Below, in pieces: positions 35,161 through 43,445 of a DNA stretch of 64,000 bases (position 1 is the first letter of the stretch; each line of letters begins with the position of its first letter). Origin of the DNA: CAVSUZ01 sp963834715 (lineage in GTDB: Bacteria; Pseudomonadota; Alphaproteobacteria; Acetobacterales; Acetobacteraceae); NCBI GenBank assembly GCA_963834715.1, contig CAWIDE010000006.1, positions 1,054,001 to 1,118,000 of the forward strand, given 5' to 3'. The translations under genes were made by a program, and so were the position numbers. A model generated the notes under the pieces. It did no database searches. It saw nothing but the letters and a program-made list of their open reading frames with translations, and had not been told where the DNA came from.

Positions 35161-36111
35161 ATGCCTGATGACAGCCTGCTTCGGGCAGCGGAGGAAGAGA
35201 TCGTCTCACTTGCGCTGGTGGGGCTGACCGGCGAGCCCAAGACCCTCCCGCCGAAGCTGTTCTATGACCAAACTGGCTGCGAGCTGTTCTACCGGATAAC
35301 GGAGCTTCCCGAGTACTACCTGACGCGAACCGAGCTGGCGTTGTTGCGTGACCTGATGCCGTCGCTTTCGGTACTGACGCCAGCTCCCGCAGTTCTGGTG
35401 GAATACGGGGCCTCCGACGAGACAAAGGCCAGTCTTTTGCTGGAACAGGGGCAGTTTGCGGCATACGTGCCCGTGGATATTGCGGCCGGTACGGTGGCGC
35501 GAATGGTTCGGCGCTTGCGCAAGCCTGGCGGTCCTCAGGTGCTGCCGCTGGTCGCGGATTTCACCGCCCCAATGGTCTTACCGGCAGCAGTGGATGGGCT
35601 TGCCCGGTTCGGATTTTTTCCGGGCTCGACGATAGGCAATCTCGAACCCCGCGAGGCGCAGATCTTTCTGCGACGGGCGCGAACGACCCTTGGGCCGGGA
35701 GCGTCGATGCTGATCGGGGCGGATTTGCGCAAGGACCCGGCGGTTCTGATTGCGGCATATAACGACCCCGCCGGGGTTACTGCCGCGTTCAACCGCAACG
35801 TCCTGGTCCGGCTGAACCGGGAAGCCGGTGCCAACTTTGATCCGAAGACCTTTGCGCATCGTGCGTTGTGGAACGACGAGCAAAGCCGGATCGAGATGCA
35901 TCTGGTGAGCATGCGGGCGCAGGTGGTTCATCTGGCGGGGCACGCGGTCCGGTTCCGGCGCGGCGAGACGATCCATACAGAGAACAGCTACAAGTATAGC
36001 CGGGACGGCATTGCCAGGCTGGCGGAGTCCGCCGGGTGGCGATGGATCAAGCTCTGGACCGATGCCGCGGAGCTGTTCTCGGTTCACCTGCTTCAGGTAG
36101 CGGTGGGGTAG
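35161..36111 (+). CDS. egtD: L-histidine N-alpha-methyltransferase EgtD
   Basis: Trimethylates histidine to hercynine with SAM, the first step of ergothioneine synthesis. The 316-residue protein shows PPKLFYDQTGCELFYRITELPEYYLTRTE, VEYGASDETKASLLL, VPVDIA and FFPGSTIGNLEP, all hallmark blocks of the family, plus NRNVLVRLNREAGANFD. ATG at 35161 is preferred; an in-frame TTG at 35146 would add five residues. Its 3' end overlaps the convergent spermidine-synthase-like gene by 19 bases. Confidence 0.93.
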   Translation: MPDDSLLRAAEEEIVSLALVGLTGEPKTLPPKLFYDQTGCELFYRITELPEYYLTRTELALLRDLMPSLSVLTPAPAVLVEYGASDETKASLLLEQGQFAAYVPVDIAAGTVARMVRRLRKPGGPQVLPLVADFTAPMVLPAAVDGLARFGFFPGSTIGNLEPREAQIFLRRARTTLGPGASMLIGADLRKDPAVLIAAYNDPAGVTAAFNRNVLVRLNREAGANFDPKTFAHRALWNDEQSRIEMHLVSMRAQVVHLAGHAVRFRRGETIHTENSYKYSRDGIARLAESAGWRWIKLWTDAAELFSVHLLQVAVG

Positions 36112-36825
36112 TTCGCGTGAGCCAGGTAAACTATGTGGCCCAAATCGCGATCCTCTCGCGCAGCGAATACAAACTCCGCCCGGCACAGGCGTTCCTCGAA
36201 GGCTGGTGCCGGGTTGGCTGACCAAATCGCTAACACTCCGTCGCGAGCCAGGGCCCGCTTGATGCGCAATAGCCCCTCCACGCTGAAGAACCGCGCGTTT
36301 GCCGGCCTGACCAGCTCTTCGGGGTTGTTGTCCACGTCCAGGATCACGGCGCCGAACTCTTCCGGGCTGGCGCGCAGTACCGAGGGATGCATCTTCGAGC
36401 CTCACCTCCACGCGCGGATCACGCAGCGGATCGCCGGCGAGACCTGCGGCTGGCCCACGGACCCAGTCGACCACGGCGGGAATCAGCTCGGCCACCGTAA
36501 CCCGGGCGGTTGGCGGGAGTGCGTCCAGCGCGGCGCGCAACGTGTAGCCGAAGCCGAGCCCGCCGATCAGCACTTGGGCGGAATGAGGATCGGCCAACTC
36601 GGCGCATGCCCAGCGGGCCATTGCCTCCTCTGATCCGTGTGCACGGCTGGCCATAAGTTCCTGGCCGTTCATACGAAGCTCGAATTCGTACCGGTCAGCC
36701 TCGCGGCTGACCGGTATCGAGCCTTTGCTTTGCGCGCGGCCGCGGCGGCGGAGTAGCAACTCGTCCCCCTCGGGCGTAAAAGCCCGGCCAAGCTCAGTCC
36801 AGACCTCCGGAATGAGGTGCTCCAT
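36093..36825 (-). pseudogene. spermidine-synthase-like methyltransferase-fold gene with one frameshift
   Basis: Readable as MEHLIPEVWTELGRAFTPEGDELLLRR with the SAM/dcSAM-type loop QVLIGGLGFGYTLRAAL and VTVAELIPAVVDWVRG. After RVEVRLEDAS one extra C in a C-tract near 36388 shifts the frame. The correct end, VLRASPEEFGAVILDVDNNPEELV through LAHANYPTAT, is in the next frame and stops at 36093. The lone first frame runs on into the antisense of egtD. The start ATG (36825-36823) overlaps, on the opposite strand, the start codon of the next gene (CATG). It is probably inactive unless the extra C is an error. Confidence 0.72.
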
Positions 36826-37534
36826 GCCCAAAGAGCCCGTGGCCATCGTGTTCGACACCTTTGGCACCGTTGTGGATTGGCGCGGCAGTCTGATTGCCGA
36901 GTTGACGGGCTTCGGCAAGGAGCGCGGCATCCATGTGGATTGGGCGGCCTTCGTGGATGCGTGGCGGGGCGCCTACCAGCCGTCTATAGAACGGGTGCGC
37001 AGCGGCGAGCTGCCGTGGACCAAGCTGGACGGCCTGCACCGGATGTCGCTTGACCGTCTGATCGAGCAGTTTGGGATTGGTGGTCTGACCGAGCAAGACC
37101 GGCGGCATATCAACCTGGGCTGGCATCGGCTGAAGCCGTGGCCGGACTCGGTGCCGGGGCTAACCCGTCTGAAGGCGCGGTTCATTATCGGGCCGCTATC
37201 CAACGGCAACGTGGCGCTGCTGACCAACATGGCCAAGCGGGCCGGGGTGCCGTGGGACGTTGTGTTCGGGACCGACCTGTTCGGTCACTACAAGCCGGAC
37301 CCAGAGACGTATCTGGGGGTATGCCGGCTGCTCGACCTGGAGCCGGGGCAGGTGATGATGGCGGCGGCGCATAATTACGATCTGGCAGCGGCGCGGAAGC
37401 TGGGCCTGATGACCGCGTTCTTCGCTCGCCCGAAGGAGTACGGACCACATCAGTCGCGGGACTTCAAGGCAGAGCAGGAGTGGGACATCGTGGCGGAGGA
37501 TATTGAGGATATGGCGGGGAAACTGGGCACATGA
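36824..37534 (+). CDS. haloacid dehalogenase, type II (L-2-haloacid dehalogenase-like)
   Basis: A HAD-superfamily hydrolase of 236 residues. Motif 1 contains the nucleophile Asp as VFDTFGTVVDWRGSL, motif 2 GPLSNGNVALL, motif 3 the Lys in GHYKPDPETYLG, and motif 4 AAHNYDLAAARKLG. The WRGAYQPS and LNxGWHRLKPWPDS segments fit the type II 2-haloacid dehalogenase group, although many members act on other substrates. It overlaps the next gene by four bases (ATGA) and leads a four-gene operon. Confidence 0.85.
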   Translation: MPKEPVAIVFDTFGTVVDWRGSLIAELTGFGKERGIHVDWAAFVDAWRGAYQPSIERVRSGELPWTKLDGLHRMSLDRLIEQFGIGGLTEQDRRHINLGWHRLKPWPDSVPGLTRLKARFIIGPLSNGNVALLTNMAKRAGVPWDVVFGTDLFGHYKPDPETYLGVCRLLDLEPGQVMMAAAHNYDLAAARKLGLMTAFFARPKEYGPHQSRDFKAEQEWDIVAEDIEDMAGKLGT

Positions 37535-38343
37535 CGACGGTCGTGATTACGGGGGCGGGTGGTAACCTTGGGACCAAGCTGCGCCGGCATTTCCAGGGGC
37601 TGGGGTGGACGTTGCGGTTGCTGGACGCGCGGTCGGACGATCCGGCGATCCGGCAAGCAGATTTGTCCGAGTGGTCGGACGCCTGGGCCGGACAGTTTCG
37701 CGACGCGGACGCGGTCGTGCATCTGGCCGCAGACCCGAGCCCGCGGTCGACGTGGGAGAGCACGGTCCGGCTGAATTTCGACCTGACGCTGAATGTGTTC
37801 GAGGCAGCGGCGAGAGGCGGGGCGAGGCGGCTCATCTTTGCCAGCTCTAATTGGGTAGTCGCGGGCCACCGGTTCGAGGATTGGAAACTGACGCCTGATG
37901 TGTCGCCGTATCCGGTGAACCCGTACGGCATATCGAAGCTGGTCGGGGAGCGGCTGGGCAAGTCCTATAGCGAGCGCTGGGGAATGTCGGTGATCTGCTT
38001 CCGGATCGGCTATTGTCAACGCGATAACAATGAACCCGGTCCGCAAATGGGCTGGGGCCTGTGGGGCCAGCAAATGTGGCTCTCTAATCGCGACTTCTGC
38101 CAGGGATACGAGAAGGCGGTCACGGCGCCCGCCAGCCTGCGGTTCGCGGTGCTGAACCTGATGTCGCGGAACGAAGGCATGCGCTGGGATCTTGAGCCGA
38201 CACGGGCGGCCATCGGGTATGTGCCGATGGACCGGTTCACGCCTCAGGCGACGCCGGAGCAGCGTCTGGCCACCGAAGCTGCGCTGGGCGCGCGCAGGCT
38301 GGTCGAGAACACCGAGGCTTTCATCCAGGACCGCCAATGGTAA
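37531..38343 (+). CDS. NAD-dependent epimerase/dehydratase, uronate-dehydrogenase-like
   Basis: An extended short-chain dehydrogenase of 270 residues. It has the NAD motif TGAGGNLGTKL, VHLAADPSPRSTWES, a SSN segment and the catalytic YGISK. The overall layout and WESTVRLNFDLTLNVFEAA resemble uronate dehydrogenases that oxidise hexuronic acids to aldarolactones. The SMP-30/gluconolactonase gene that follows supports a sugar-acid oxidation route: dehydrogenase makes the lactone and lactonase opens it. It starts in the ATGA overlap with the dehalogenase. Confidence 0.8.
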   Translation: MTTVVITGAGGNLGTKLRRHFQGLGWTLRLLDARSDDPAIRQADLSEWSDAWAGQFRDADAVVHLAADPSPRSTWESTVRLNFDLTLNVFEAAARGGARRLIFASSNWVVAGHRFEDWKLTPDVSPYPVNPYGISKLVGERLGKSYSERWGMSVICFRIGYCQRDNNEPGPQMGWGLWGQQMWLSNRDFCQGYEKAVTAPASLRFAVLNLMSRNEGMRWDLEPTRAAIGYVPMDRFTPQATPEQRLATEAALGARRLVENTEAFIQDRQW

Positions 38344-39212
38344 GCGACGCCGAATGCGTCCTGGACTGCAAGGCGACCCTCGGCGAGGGCGCGGTCTGGT
38401 GCGACCGGACGCAGGCACTCTATTGGGTGGATATTCTTGCCCCTGCCCTGCACCGCTATGACCCGGCCAGCGGCAAGGACCGCGCCTGGCTGATGCCCGA
38501 GCCCGTGGGCACGGTCGCGCTGGGGCCAGATCGGCAGGTAGTTGTCGCGCTGGCCTCCGGATTGGCATGGTTCGACCCGGAAACCGACCGGCTCGACCAG
38601 TTTTTGCCAATCGAGGCCGACCGGTCTGACACCCGGCTGAATGACGGACGATGCGACCATCAGGGGCGCCTGTGGGTCGGCTCCATGTCGCGCGGCACGC
38701 TGGAACCGGTTGGTGTGCTGTATCGATGCACCGCGCAGGCCGCGATTCCGGTTCGGACCGGGATCCAAGTGCCCAACTGCACAGCGTTCAGCCCGGACGG
38801 TCACCGGATGTATTTCACCGACACGCCTACCAGGGTTGTACGGGCGTTCGACCTCGAACCCGAAACGGGGGAATTCAGCGGGGAACGCGAATTCGCGAGT
38901 TTTGGCGGGCTCCCCGGTTTGCCGGACGGCGCGACCGTCGATGCCGACGGCGGGTTGTGGGTGGCGCATTGGGAGGGAGGCCGCGTCTCGCGCTTTACCC
39001 CGGACGGCAAGCTGGATCGCTCGGTGCACGTGGCGGCTCCGCGTGTTACGTGCTGCGCATTCGGCGGGCCGGACCTAGGCACGTTGTTCATCACCACGGC
39101 GCGGCATGGGCTGGACGCGGAGGTCGTGGGCAAGGCGCCGCTGTCAGGGGGGCTATTCGCAGTTCGTCCTGGTGTCGCGGGCTTGCCGGAACCACGCTTC
39201 CGCACGGATTGA
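38337..39212 (+). CDS. SMP-30/gluconolactonase family lactonase
   Basis: A six-bladed propeller lactonase of 291 residues. It shows the start LGEGAVWCDRTQALYWVDIL with the metal-ligand Glu, TRLNDGRCDHQGRLWVGSM, VPNCTAFSPDGHRMYFTDT and PDGATVDADGGLWVAHW, all standard blocks of the family. It should hydrolyse a sugar lactone in the cytoplasm. It overlaps the preceding dehydrogenase by seven bases and the next gene by one, so it is an operon member. Confidence 0.9.
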   Translation: MVSDAECVLDCKATLGEGAVWCDRTQALYWVDILAPALHRYDPASGKDRAWLMPEPVGTVALGPDRQVVVALASGLAWFDPETDRLDQFLPIEADRSDTRLNDGRCDHQGRLWVGSMSRGTLEPVGVLYRCTAQAAIPVRTGIQVPNCTAFSPDGHRMYFTDTPTRVVRAFDLEPETGEFSGEREFASFGGLPGLPDGATVDADGGLWVAHWEGGRVSRFTPDGKLDRSVHVAAPRVTCCAFGGPDLGTLFITTARHGLDAEVVGKAPLSGGLFAVRPGVAGLPEPRFRTD

Positions 39213-39424
39213 TGCGGCAGTTGTTGATTTACGCTGGGTTGGTTTTGCTGGTGCTCGGGATCGTCTGGCCCTGGCTGGGAAGGATCGGCCTGGGTCATCT
39301 GCCGGGCGATATCAGTGTGCGGCGACCCGGGTTCGCGTTCTATTTTCCGCTGGGTTCCAGCATTCTGATCTCGGTCGTGCTGTCGCTGGCGCTGATGGCG
39401 GTTGCGTGGTTCTTCCGGCGGTGA
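39212..39424 (+). CDS. DUF2905 small membrane protein
   Basis: A 70-residue two-helix membrane protein: LLIYAGLVLLVLGIVWPW, a loop IGLGHLPGDISVRRPGFAFYFPLG (the DUF2905 signature GxLPGDI), and a second helix before FFRR. The family's role is unknown. The ATG overlaps the lactonase TGA by one base, so it is translated from the same message. Confidence 0.88.
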   Translation: MRQLLIYAGLVLLVLGIVWPWLGRIGLGHLPGDISVRRPGFAFYFPLGSSILISVVLSLALMAVAWFFRR

Positions 39425-39444
39425 GGAATGAAGGAGGGATAATA

Positions 39445-39993
39445 ATGACGACGGAACTCGCGACGCTTGGGGGCGGCTGCTTTTGGTGCCTGGAGGCGGT
39501 GTTCAAAGACCTGCGCGGGGTGGAACGCGTGACCTCCGGTTACGCGGGGGGTCATGTGCCCAATCCGACTTACAAGCAGGTGTGCACAGACACGACCGGC
39601 CATGCCGAGGTTGTTCAGATCGCATTTGACCCGGCCCAGGTGTCGTACGCGGACTTACTGCGGGTGTTCTTTACAATTCATGATCCGACGACGAAGGACC
39701 GCCAGGGCAACGATGTCGGGCGCCAGTATCGGTCGATTATTCTAACGCATTCGCCAGAGCAGCGGGCCACGGCTGAGGCAGTGATGAAGGAGATCACGGA
39801 CCAGAAGCTATGGCCGAACCCGCTAACAACAGAGGTACAGCCGCTGGATGCGTTCTACTCAGCGGAACCGGAGCACCACGACTATTTCGCACGCAACCCG
39901 TGGGCCGGCTACTGCCAGGCGGTAATTGCGCCGAAGGTAGCGAAGTTCCGCAAGCAGTATCAGAACCGGTTAAAGCGGGCGGAGGCGGCTTAG
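39445..39993 (+). CDS. msrA: peptide methionine sulfoxide reductase A
   Basis: Reduces methionine-S-sulfoxide in proteins. The 182-residue protein has the catalytic GGGCFWCLEAVF, the conserved GYAGGHVPNPTYKQVC, TGHAEVVQIAFDP and PEHHDYFARNP blocks and a resolving-Cys region near the end (GYCQAVIAPK). An AAGGAGGG lies before the ATG. It is 20 bases after the DUF2905 gene, so it may share the operon transcript. Confidence 0.95.
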   Translation: MTTELATLGGGCFWCLEAVFKDLRGVERVTSGYAGGHVPNPTYKQVCTDTTGHAEVVQIAFDPAQVSYADLLRVFFTIHDPTTKDRQGNDVGRQYRSIILTHSPEQRATAEAVMKEITDQKLWPNPLTTEVQPLDAFYSAEPEHHDYFARNPWAGYCQAVIAPKVAKFRKQYQNRLKRAEAA

Positions 39994-40089
39994 CTAACCC
40001 CTCCCTCTCTGCTGCGGGCCTGTTGCGGAGGGCGCGAAGGTCGAAACAAGGACCGTCCGCATAGCTAATAGGCGGGTGATCCGGGAACC

Positions 40090-40185
40090 AGGGAACCAAT
40101 TCCCGAGGACGTGGGCCTCCGTGTAGGTGAGCTGGCTGAGGTCGAAATCAGCGGTGCCGTCGCGAGAGTGGTTGAAATTCGGGGC
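40090..40185 (-). pseudogene. C-terminal fragment of a DUF29 protein (left flank of the insertion sequence)
   Basis: The minus-strand reading NHSRDGTADFDLSQLTYTEAHVLGNWFPGS is the standard end of DUF29 proteins; compare DLNQLTYTEDQVVGDWFPST at 42456-42637. The matching N-terminal piece lies about 2.2 kb away at 42345-42459, across the transposase. The simplest reading is one DUF29 gene split by the insertion. The exact junctions are approximate. Confidence 0.6.
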
Positions 40186-42085
40186 GGTGTAGTCTCCGGC
40201 TGATGCAACCCAGCCGATTCGGCGGTGAGACGCCGAAGGAGACCACACCATGGAGAAGCATAGCAGAAACCCCACGGCGACGTCGCCAGCCTTGCTCGGC
40301 GAGACGTGGTTCGACCCCATTGAGAGAGGCATCCGGGATCAGATTCGCGGCTTCATCGAAGCGCTGCTGCAACAGGATGGCCTGGTCCGGTTCGGGCTCG
40401 GTGTAGCGGGCGAGCACGACGGTTCGTCCATCAGTCGTGGGCAGGTGCACATCGACCATCTGGATGGCTGCCATCTTCTCCAGCACTGCGCGCGGCGTCC
40501 GTCCCGCCGCCAAAGCCTTCAACCGCTTCTTCCGCGTGACCTGCAGGCAATACGCGAGGAGGGCGACAAAGATGTGCGCTTCGATGCGCGCCTCGGTCTG
40601 GTGTAGATCGGCCGGACCGCCAGATCGTTCTTCAGCTCTTTGAAGGCCTGCTCCACTTCCACCAATTGCAGATAGAATGCCCAGAGCTGCGCCGGATCGC
40701 GGTCGGTCAGGTTGGACCGCAGCAGATAGCTGCCCTCTCGGCGGCGTGCTTCGCGCAATCTTTGCCAGTTCAGGCGGAAGCTGAGAGTTTCCGATGTGAC
40801 TGGCTGGTCCTTGTCCGGCAGCTCGATCTCGAGGATCCGCCAGATCGCAGCACCAGCTTCCTTTTTGGCGGCGCCCAGCTTGAGCAGCAACTGATCCCGG
40901 GTCAGCTTTTGCTGGCGCAGCTCGTGCAGCCGCTTCACCAGTTTGTTCAGCCGCCGGCGCCGCATCGCCTGTTCCTTGTCACGACGCATGCCGCTGCGGG
41001 CGAGCACATAGAGCTCGCCGTCCTGCTCAACGAGCTTGACCTGGACCGTGTCGCGCACCGCGCTCCACGGCTGGGGTAAAAACTGCTTCGCCATTTGGCC
41101 AAGCCGTCCGCGTGGCGTGCCAACCAGATAATAAACTGGCGCGGCCGACTGCCGCATCTCCGCCAGCACCTCTTCGGTGGGAATGCCGCGGTCCATCACC
41201 CAGATACGTCCGGTCTTGCCATACTGAGCTTCACTGAGCTTCGATCCGGTGGAGGAAGTCACGCAGGGTGGTTTTATCCGCGGTGTTGCCCGGCATCACC
41301 TCATAGGCCAGCGGGAACCCGTCGGGCGTGATCACCAGGGCGATGGCCACCTGCACGCAGTCGGGCCGCTTGTCGCGGCTGTAGCCGAAGCGCCGCTTGC
41401 CGCCATCATCCGGCGGGTCCGATTCGAAATACGTGCTGGTGAGATCGTAGAGGAGAACGTCGAATTTGGCCTGGAACAGCGCCTTCCAGCGTTGCTGCAG
41501 AAAGCTGAACAACTCCGCTTTGTGCGCGAGCAGTTTGTCCAGGCACCGGTACAGCTTGTCCTTGCTGACCAGAGCAAAGTCCTCGCCGAGCAGGTCGCTC
41601 ATCGCGGTGTGCTGGTACCACTGCCGGTGCAGCCGCCATTCGCTGCCGGGATCGATCAGCCGATATGACACCAACGTTTTCAGCACATTCAGCCAACGCG
41701 TCCCCTGGCGCGACGGCGGCAACCGTGCCGACCAGAATTCGTCCAGGTGCAATTGCTCCCACAGTTCGCCGGCCAACCAGCAGGCACCCCATTGCCGTGG
41801 CCGGCACAGCCGTAGTTCGTTCAGACGCACGTGCACCACATCGCAGTCCAGCGCCGGCGCCGTCCGATCTTCAGGGAACAGCGCAATCTGCCTGGCGCAA
41901 CGGCTGTCCTCGTCAAATGCTTCGATCGTCTGGCACCAGGCCGCCTTCTGCGCATCGTTGATTTCGCCGAGATACAGCACGTGACGCTGCACCGTACGGC
42001 CGCCACTGACGCGGCGGTTTTCCACGATGCTCCAGTATCTGTGCTTCTTGCCGTCCTTGTGGCGAGTCTTGTGGCGCAGAAACAT
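40148..42085 (-). mobile_element. IS1634-type transposase, broken by a 10-bp duplication and a 1-base deletion
   Basis: A DDE transposase of the IS1634/IS4-like group, about 645 codons when repaired. The N-terminal part reads MFLRHKTRHKDGKKHRYWSI through LLYDLTSTYFES and GFPLAYEVMPGNTADKTTLRDFLHRIEAQ. At 41223-41242 the sequence ACTGAGCTTC is present twice in tandem, which adds ten bases and a stop; with one copy the reading continues perfectly as EAQYGKTGRIWVMDRGIPTEEVL. A second lesion, one base lost near 40603, shifts the end (FKELKNDLAVRPIY into EARIEAHIFVALLAYCLQVTRKK). Terminal inverted repeats were not located, so the element limits are approximate. It is not autonomous. Confidence 0.8.
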
Positions 42086-42344
42086 GCCGGCACAGTTCCA
42101 AACCGGCTGGCCCCAGCGCACGATAGTTGGTCGGCACCGCAGCCGGTTTTCGGCCAATCGTCCGGCAAACCCCGCCTTATCCGCACCCTTCAGAGCGACC
42201 GCAGGACGCAAAATTCTTGCGAATCGGAGCGAGTTGCGAAATCCGGGGTAGCGGCTGCTGCGATGGTCCCAAGTCCGGGTCGGCAGGGTTACGCGAGCAG
42301 GCCGCGCGCGTAGGGCCCGAGCAGCCGGTTGGCCTCGCTCGCTA

Positions 42345-42459
42345 TGGACGATAAAAACTGGGCGGGGGTATTGAGGCATGCTGCTGCGGCTTCGCGGATT
42401 GCGCGACCTTGCTCTGCAGACCAGAGGACGAAGTCCTGCTCGTAAAGCGTCTTGCTCAT
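42345..42459 (-). pseudogene. N-terminal fragment of a DUF29 protein (right flank of the insertion sequence)
   Basis: MSKTLYEQDFVLWSAEQGRAIREAAAACLNTPA is the usual DUF29 start and matches DLYEQDFALWSAAQARAIREAGAARLNTPA at 59637-59942. After about 35 residues the family similarity stops, where the intact relative continues IDWENVAEEIESLG. Its ATG overlaps the stop of the upstream DUF29 fragment (ATGA), so two DUF29 genes were once in tandem. Confidence 0.6.
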
Positions 42460-42637
42460 GAGTTGCTGGTACTGGGGAACCAGTCGCCTACCACCTGATC
42501 CTCCGTATAGGTAAGCTGGTTGAGATCGATCGCGGGTTTCTCGCCATGATCGGCAAGCGTCGCGGCGACTTGTTTGCGCAGCCGAGGGATCGGGGCGGCG
42601 GTCATGTTACCGACCTCGTGCCGCAGACTGGTTAACC
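42456..42637 (-). pseudogene. C-terminal fragment of a second DUF29 protein
   Basis: Reads SLRHEVGNMTAAPIPRLRKQ, then VAATLADHGEKPAIDLNQLTYTE and DQVVGDWFPSTSNS then stop. It begins abruptly at about 42637, where an enolase-superfamily gene is cut off on the same strand, so the junction marks a deletion or rearrangement. The missing N-terminal part of such a protein ends just where the DUF29 gene at 59637 is truncated. Confidence 0.6.
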
Positions 42638-43123
42638 GCCTTAAATCCTTCCGCGACGTATCCGGCGGCCTCTTCCGCCAGGTACTCGAGCGGCTTGCCT
42701 GATTTGCGTCGATAAAGTCCCGTCGCGTACGCCTGCACTTGGTTGCGCAACGGTCCCCCCAGGAGGCGATAGACTGAGACGCCGAAGTGCTTGCCCTTGA
42801 TGTCCCACAACGCGATATCGATGGCGCTCAGTCCCTGGATCACGGCGCCCTTCTGCCCATGGTCGCGCAGGCGGGCGTAGATCTCCTGCCACAGGTAGTC
42901 GGTCCGCAGTGGGTCTTCGCCGATGAGCCAGGGTGCGATGCTCTGCACGACGGCGGATGTTATATGGGCGGGACCATAGCTCTCACCCCACCCGACCAGA
43001 CCAGCGTCGGTCTCGGTCTCGACGATCATCGCCATGCGGCTATCGTACCACGCGCGCGAAGTAGGCGAATGGCTGCGACAGTCTGGCGCTAAGGACGTGG
43101 GTGCTGATATGGGAAATTTTCAT
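42638..43123 (-). pseudogene. truncated enolase-superfamily (mandelate racemase/muconate lactonizing) gene
   Basis: The start MKISHISTHVLSARLSQPFAY and, after a one-base shift near 43060, MAMIVETETDAGLVGWGESYGP, SAIDIALWDIKGKHFGVSVYRLLGG and GYVAEGFKAV make the N-terminal domain of a mandelate-racemase-type sugar-acid dehydratase. The whole catalytic barrel (about 230 residues) is missing after FKAV. It lies downstream of the dihydroxyacetone-kinase and isomerase-like genes, so it was probably part of that catabolic operon. Confidence 0.72.
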
Positions 43124-43128
43124 TGCCG

Positions 43129-43419
43129 TTAAACAGTGAAGGCGGTGCGAAAGGCCCCAAGCGCTGTCTCCACGTCGCCGGAGGCGAAGGCCTCCATGCA
43201 AACCGTACCGCTGTCGTCTGTGAGACGGCCTCGCACGTAGCCGGTTATAGACGAGAACGTCGCCCCCGGCTTTTCGAGCATACGGAGATCGTGGTTCGTC
43301 CAGTTCCAGATGGCGCACTCAAACCCCATGTCCATCAGGCGCCGGAGGCGCCATTCCATAGGTTTATCCTGCCAAAGCATTTCAGCGCAGGCTGCAAGGG
43401 TGAACGGCGTAGACACCAT
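43129..43419 (-). pseudogene. hydroxypyruvate-isomerase-like gene with a large internal deletion
   Basis: The first 70 or so residues (FTLAACAEMLWQDKPMEWRLRRLMDMGFECAIWNW, then GATFSSITGYVRGRLTDD) match the start of Hyi-type TIM-barrel isomerases of about 260 residues. The frame then runs directly into a short tail, CMEAFASGDVETALGAFRTAF, and stops at 96 residues. The catalytic middle is missing, so it is inactive. It lies 26 bases after the kinase gene and before the enolase-type fragment. Confidence 0.62.
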
Positions 43420-43445
43420 GTTCGAGTCCCTATAAGGCGTGCGCC

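Noticed and set aside
37450..38610. 386-residue open frame antisense to the uronate-dehydrogenase-like and lactonase genes
   Set aside because: The sense-strand genes have overlapping stops and starts and clear motifs; the antisense product is Arg/Pro-rich with no domain.
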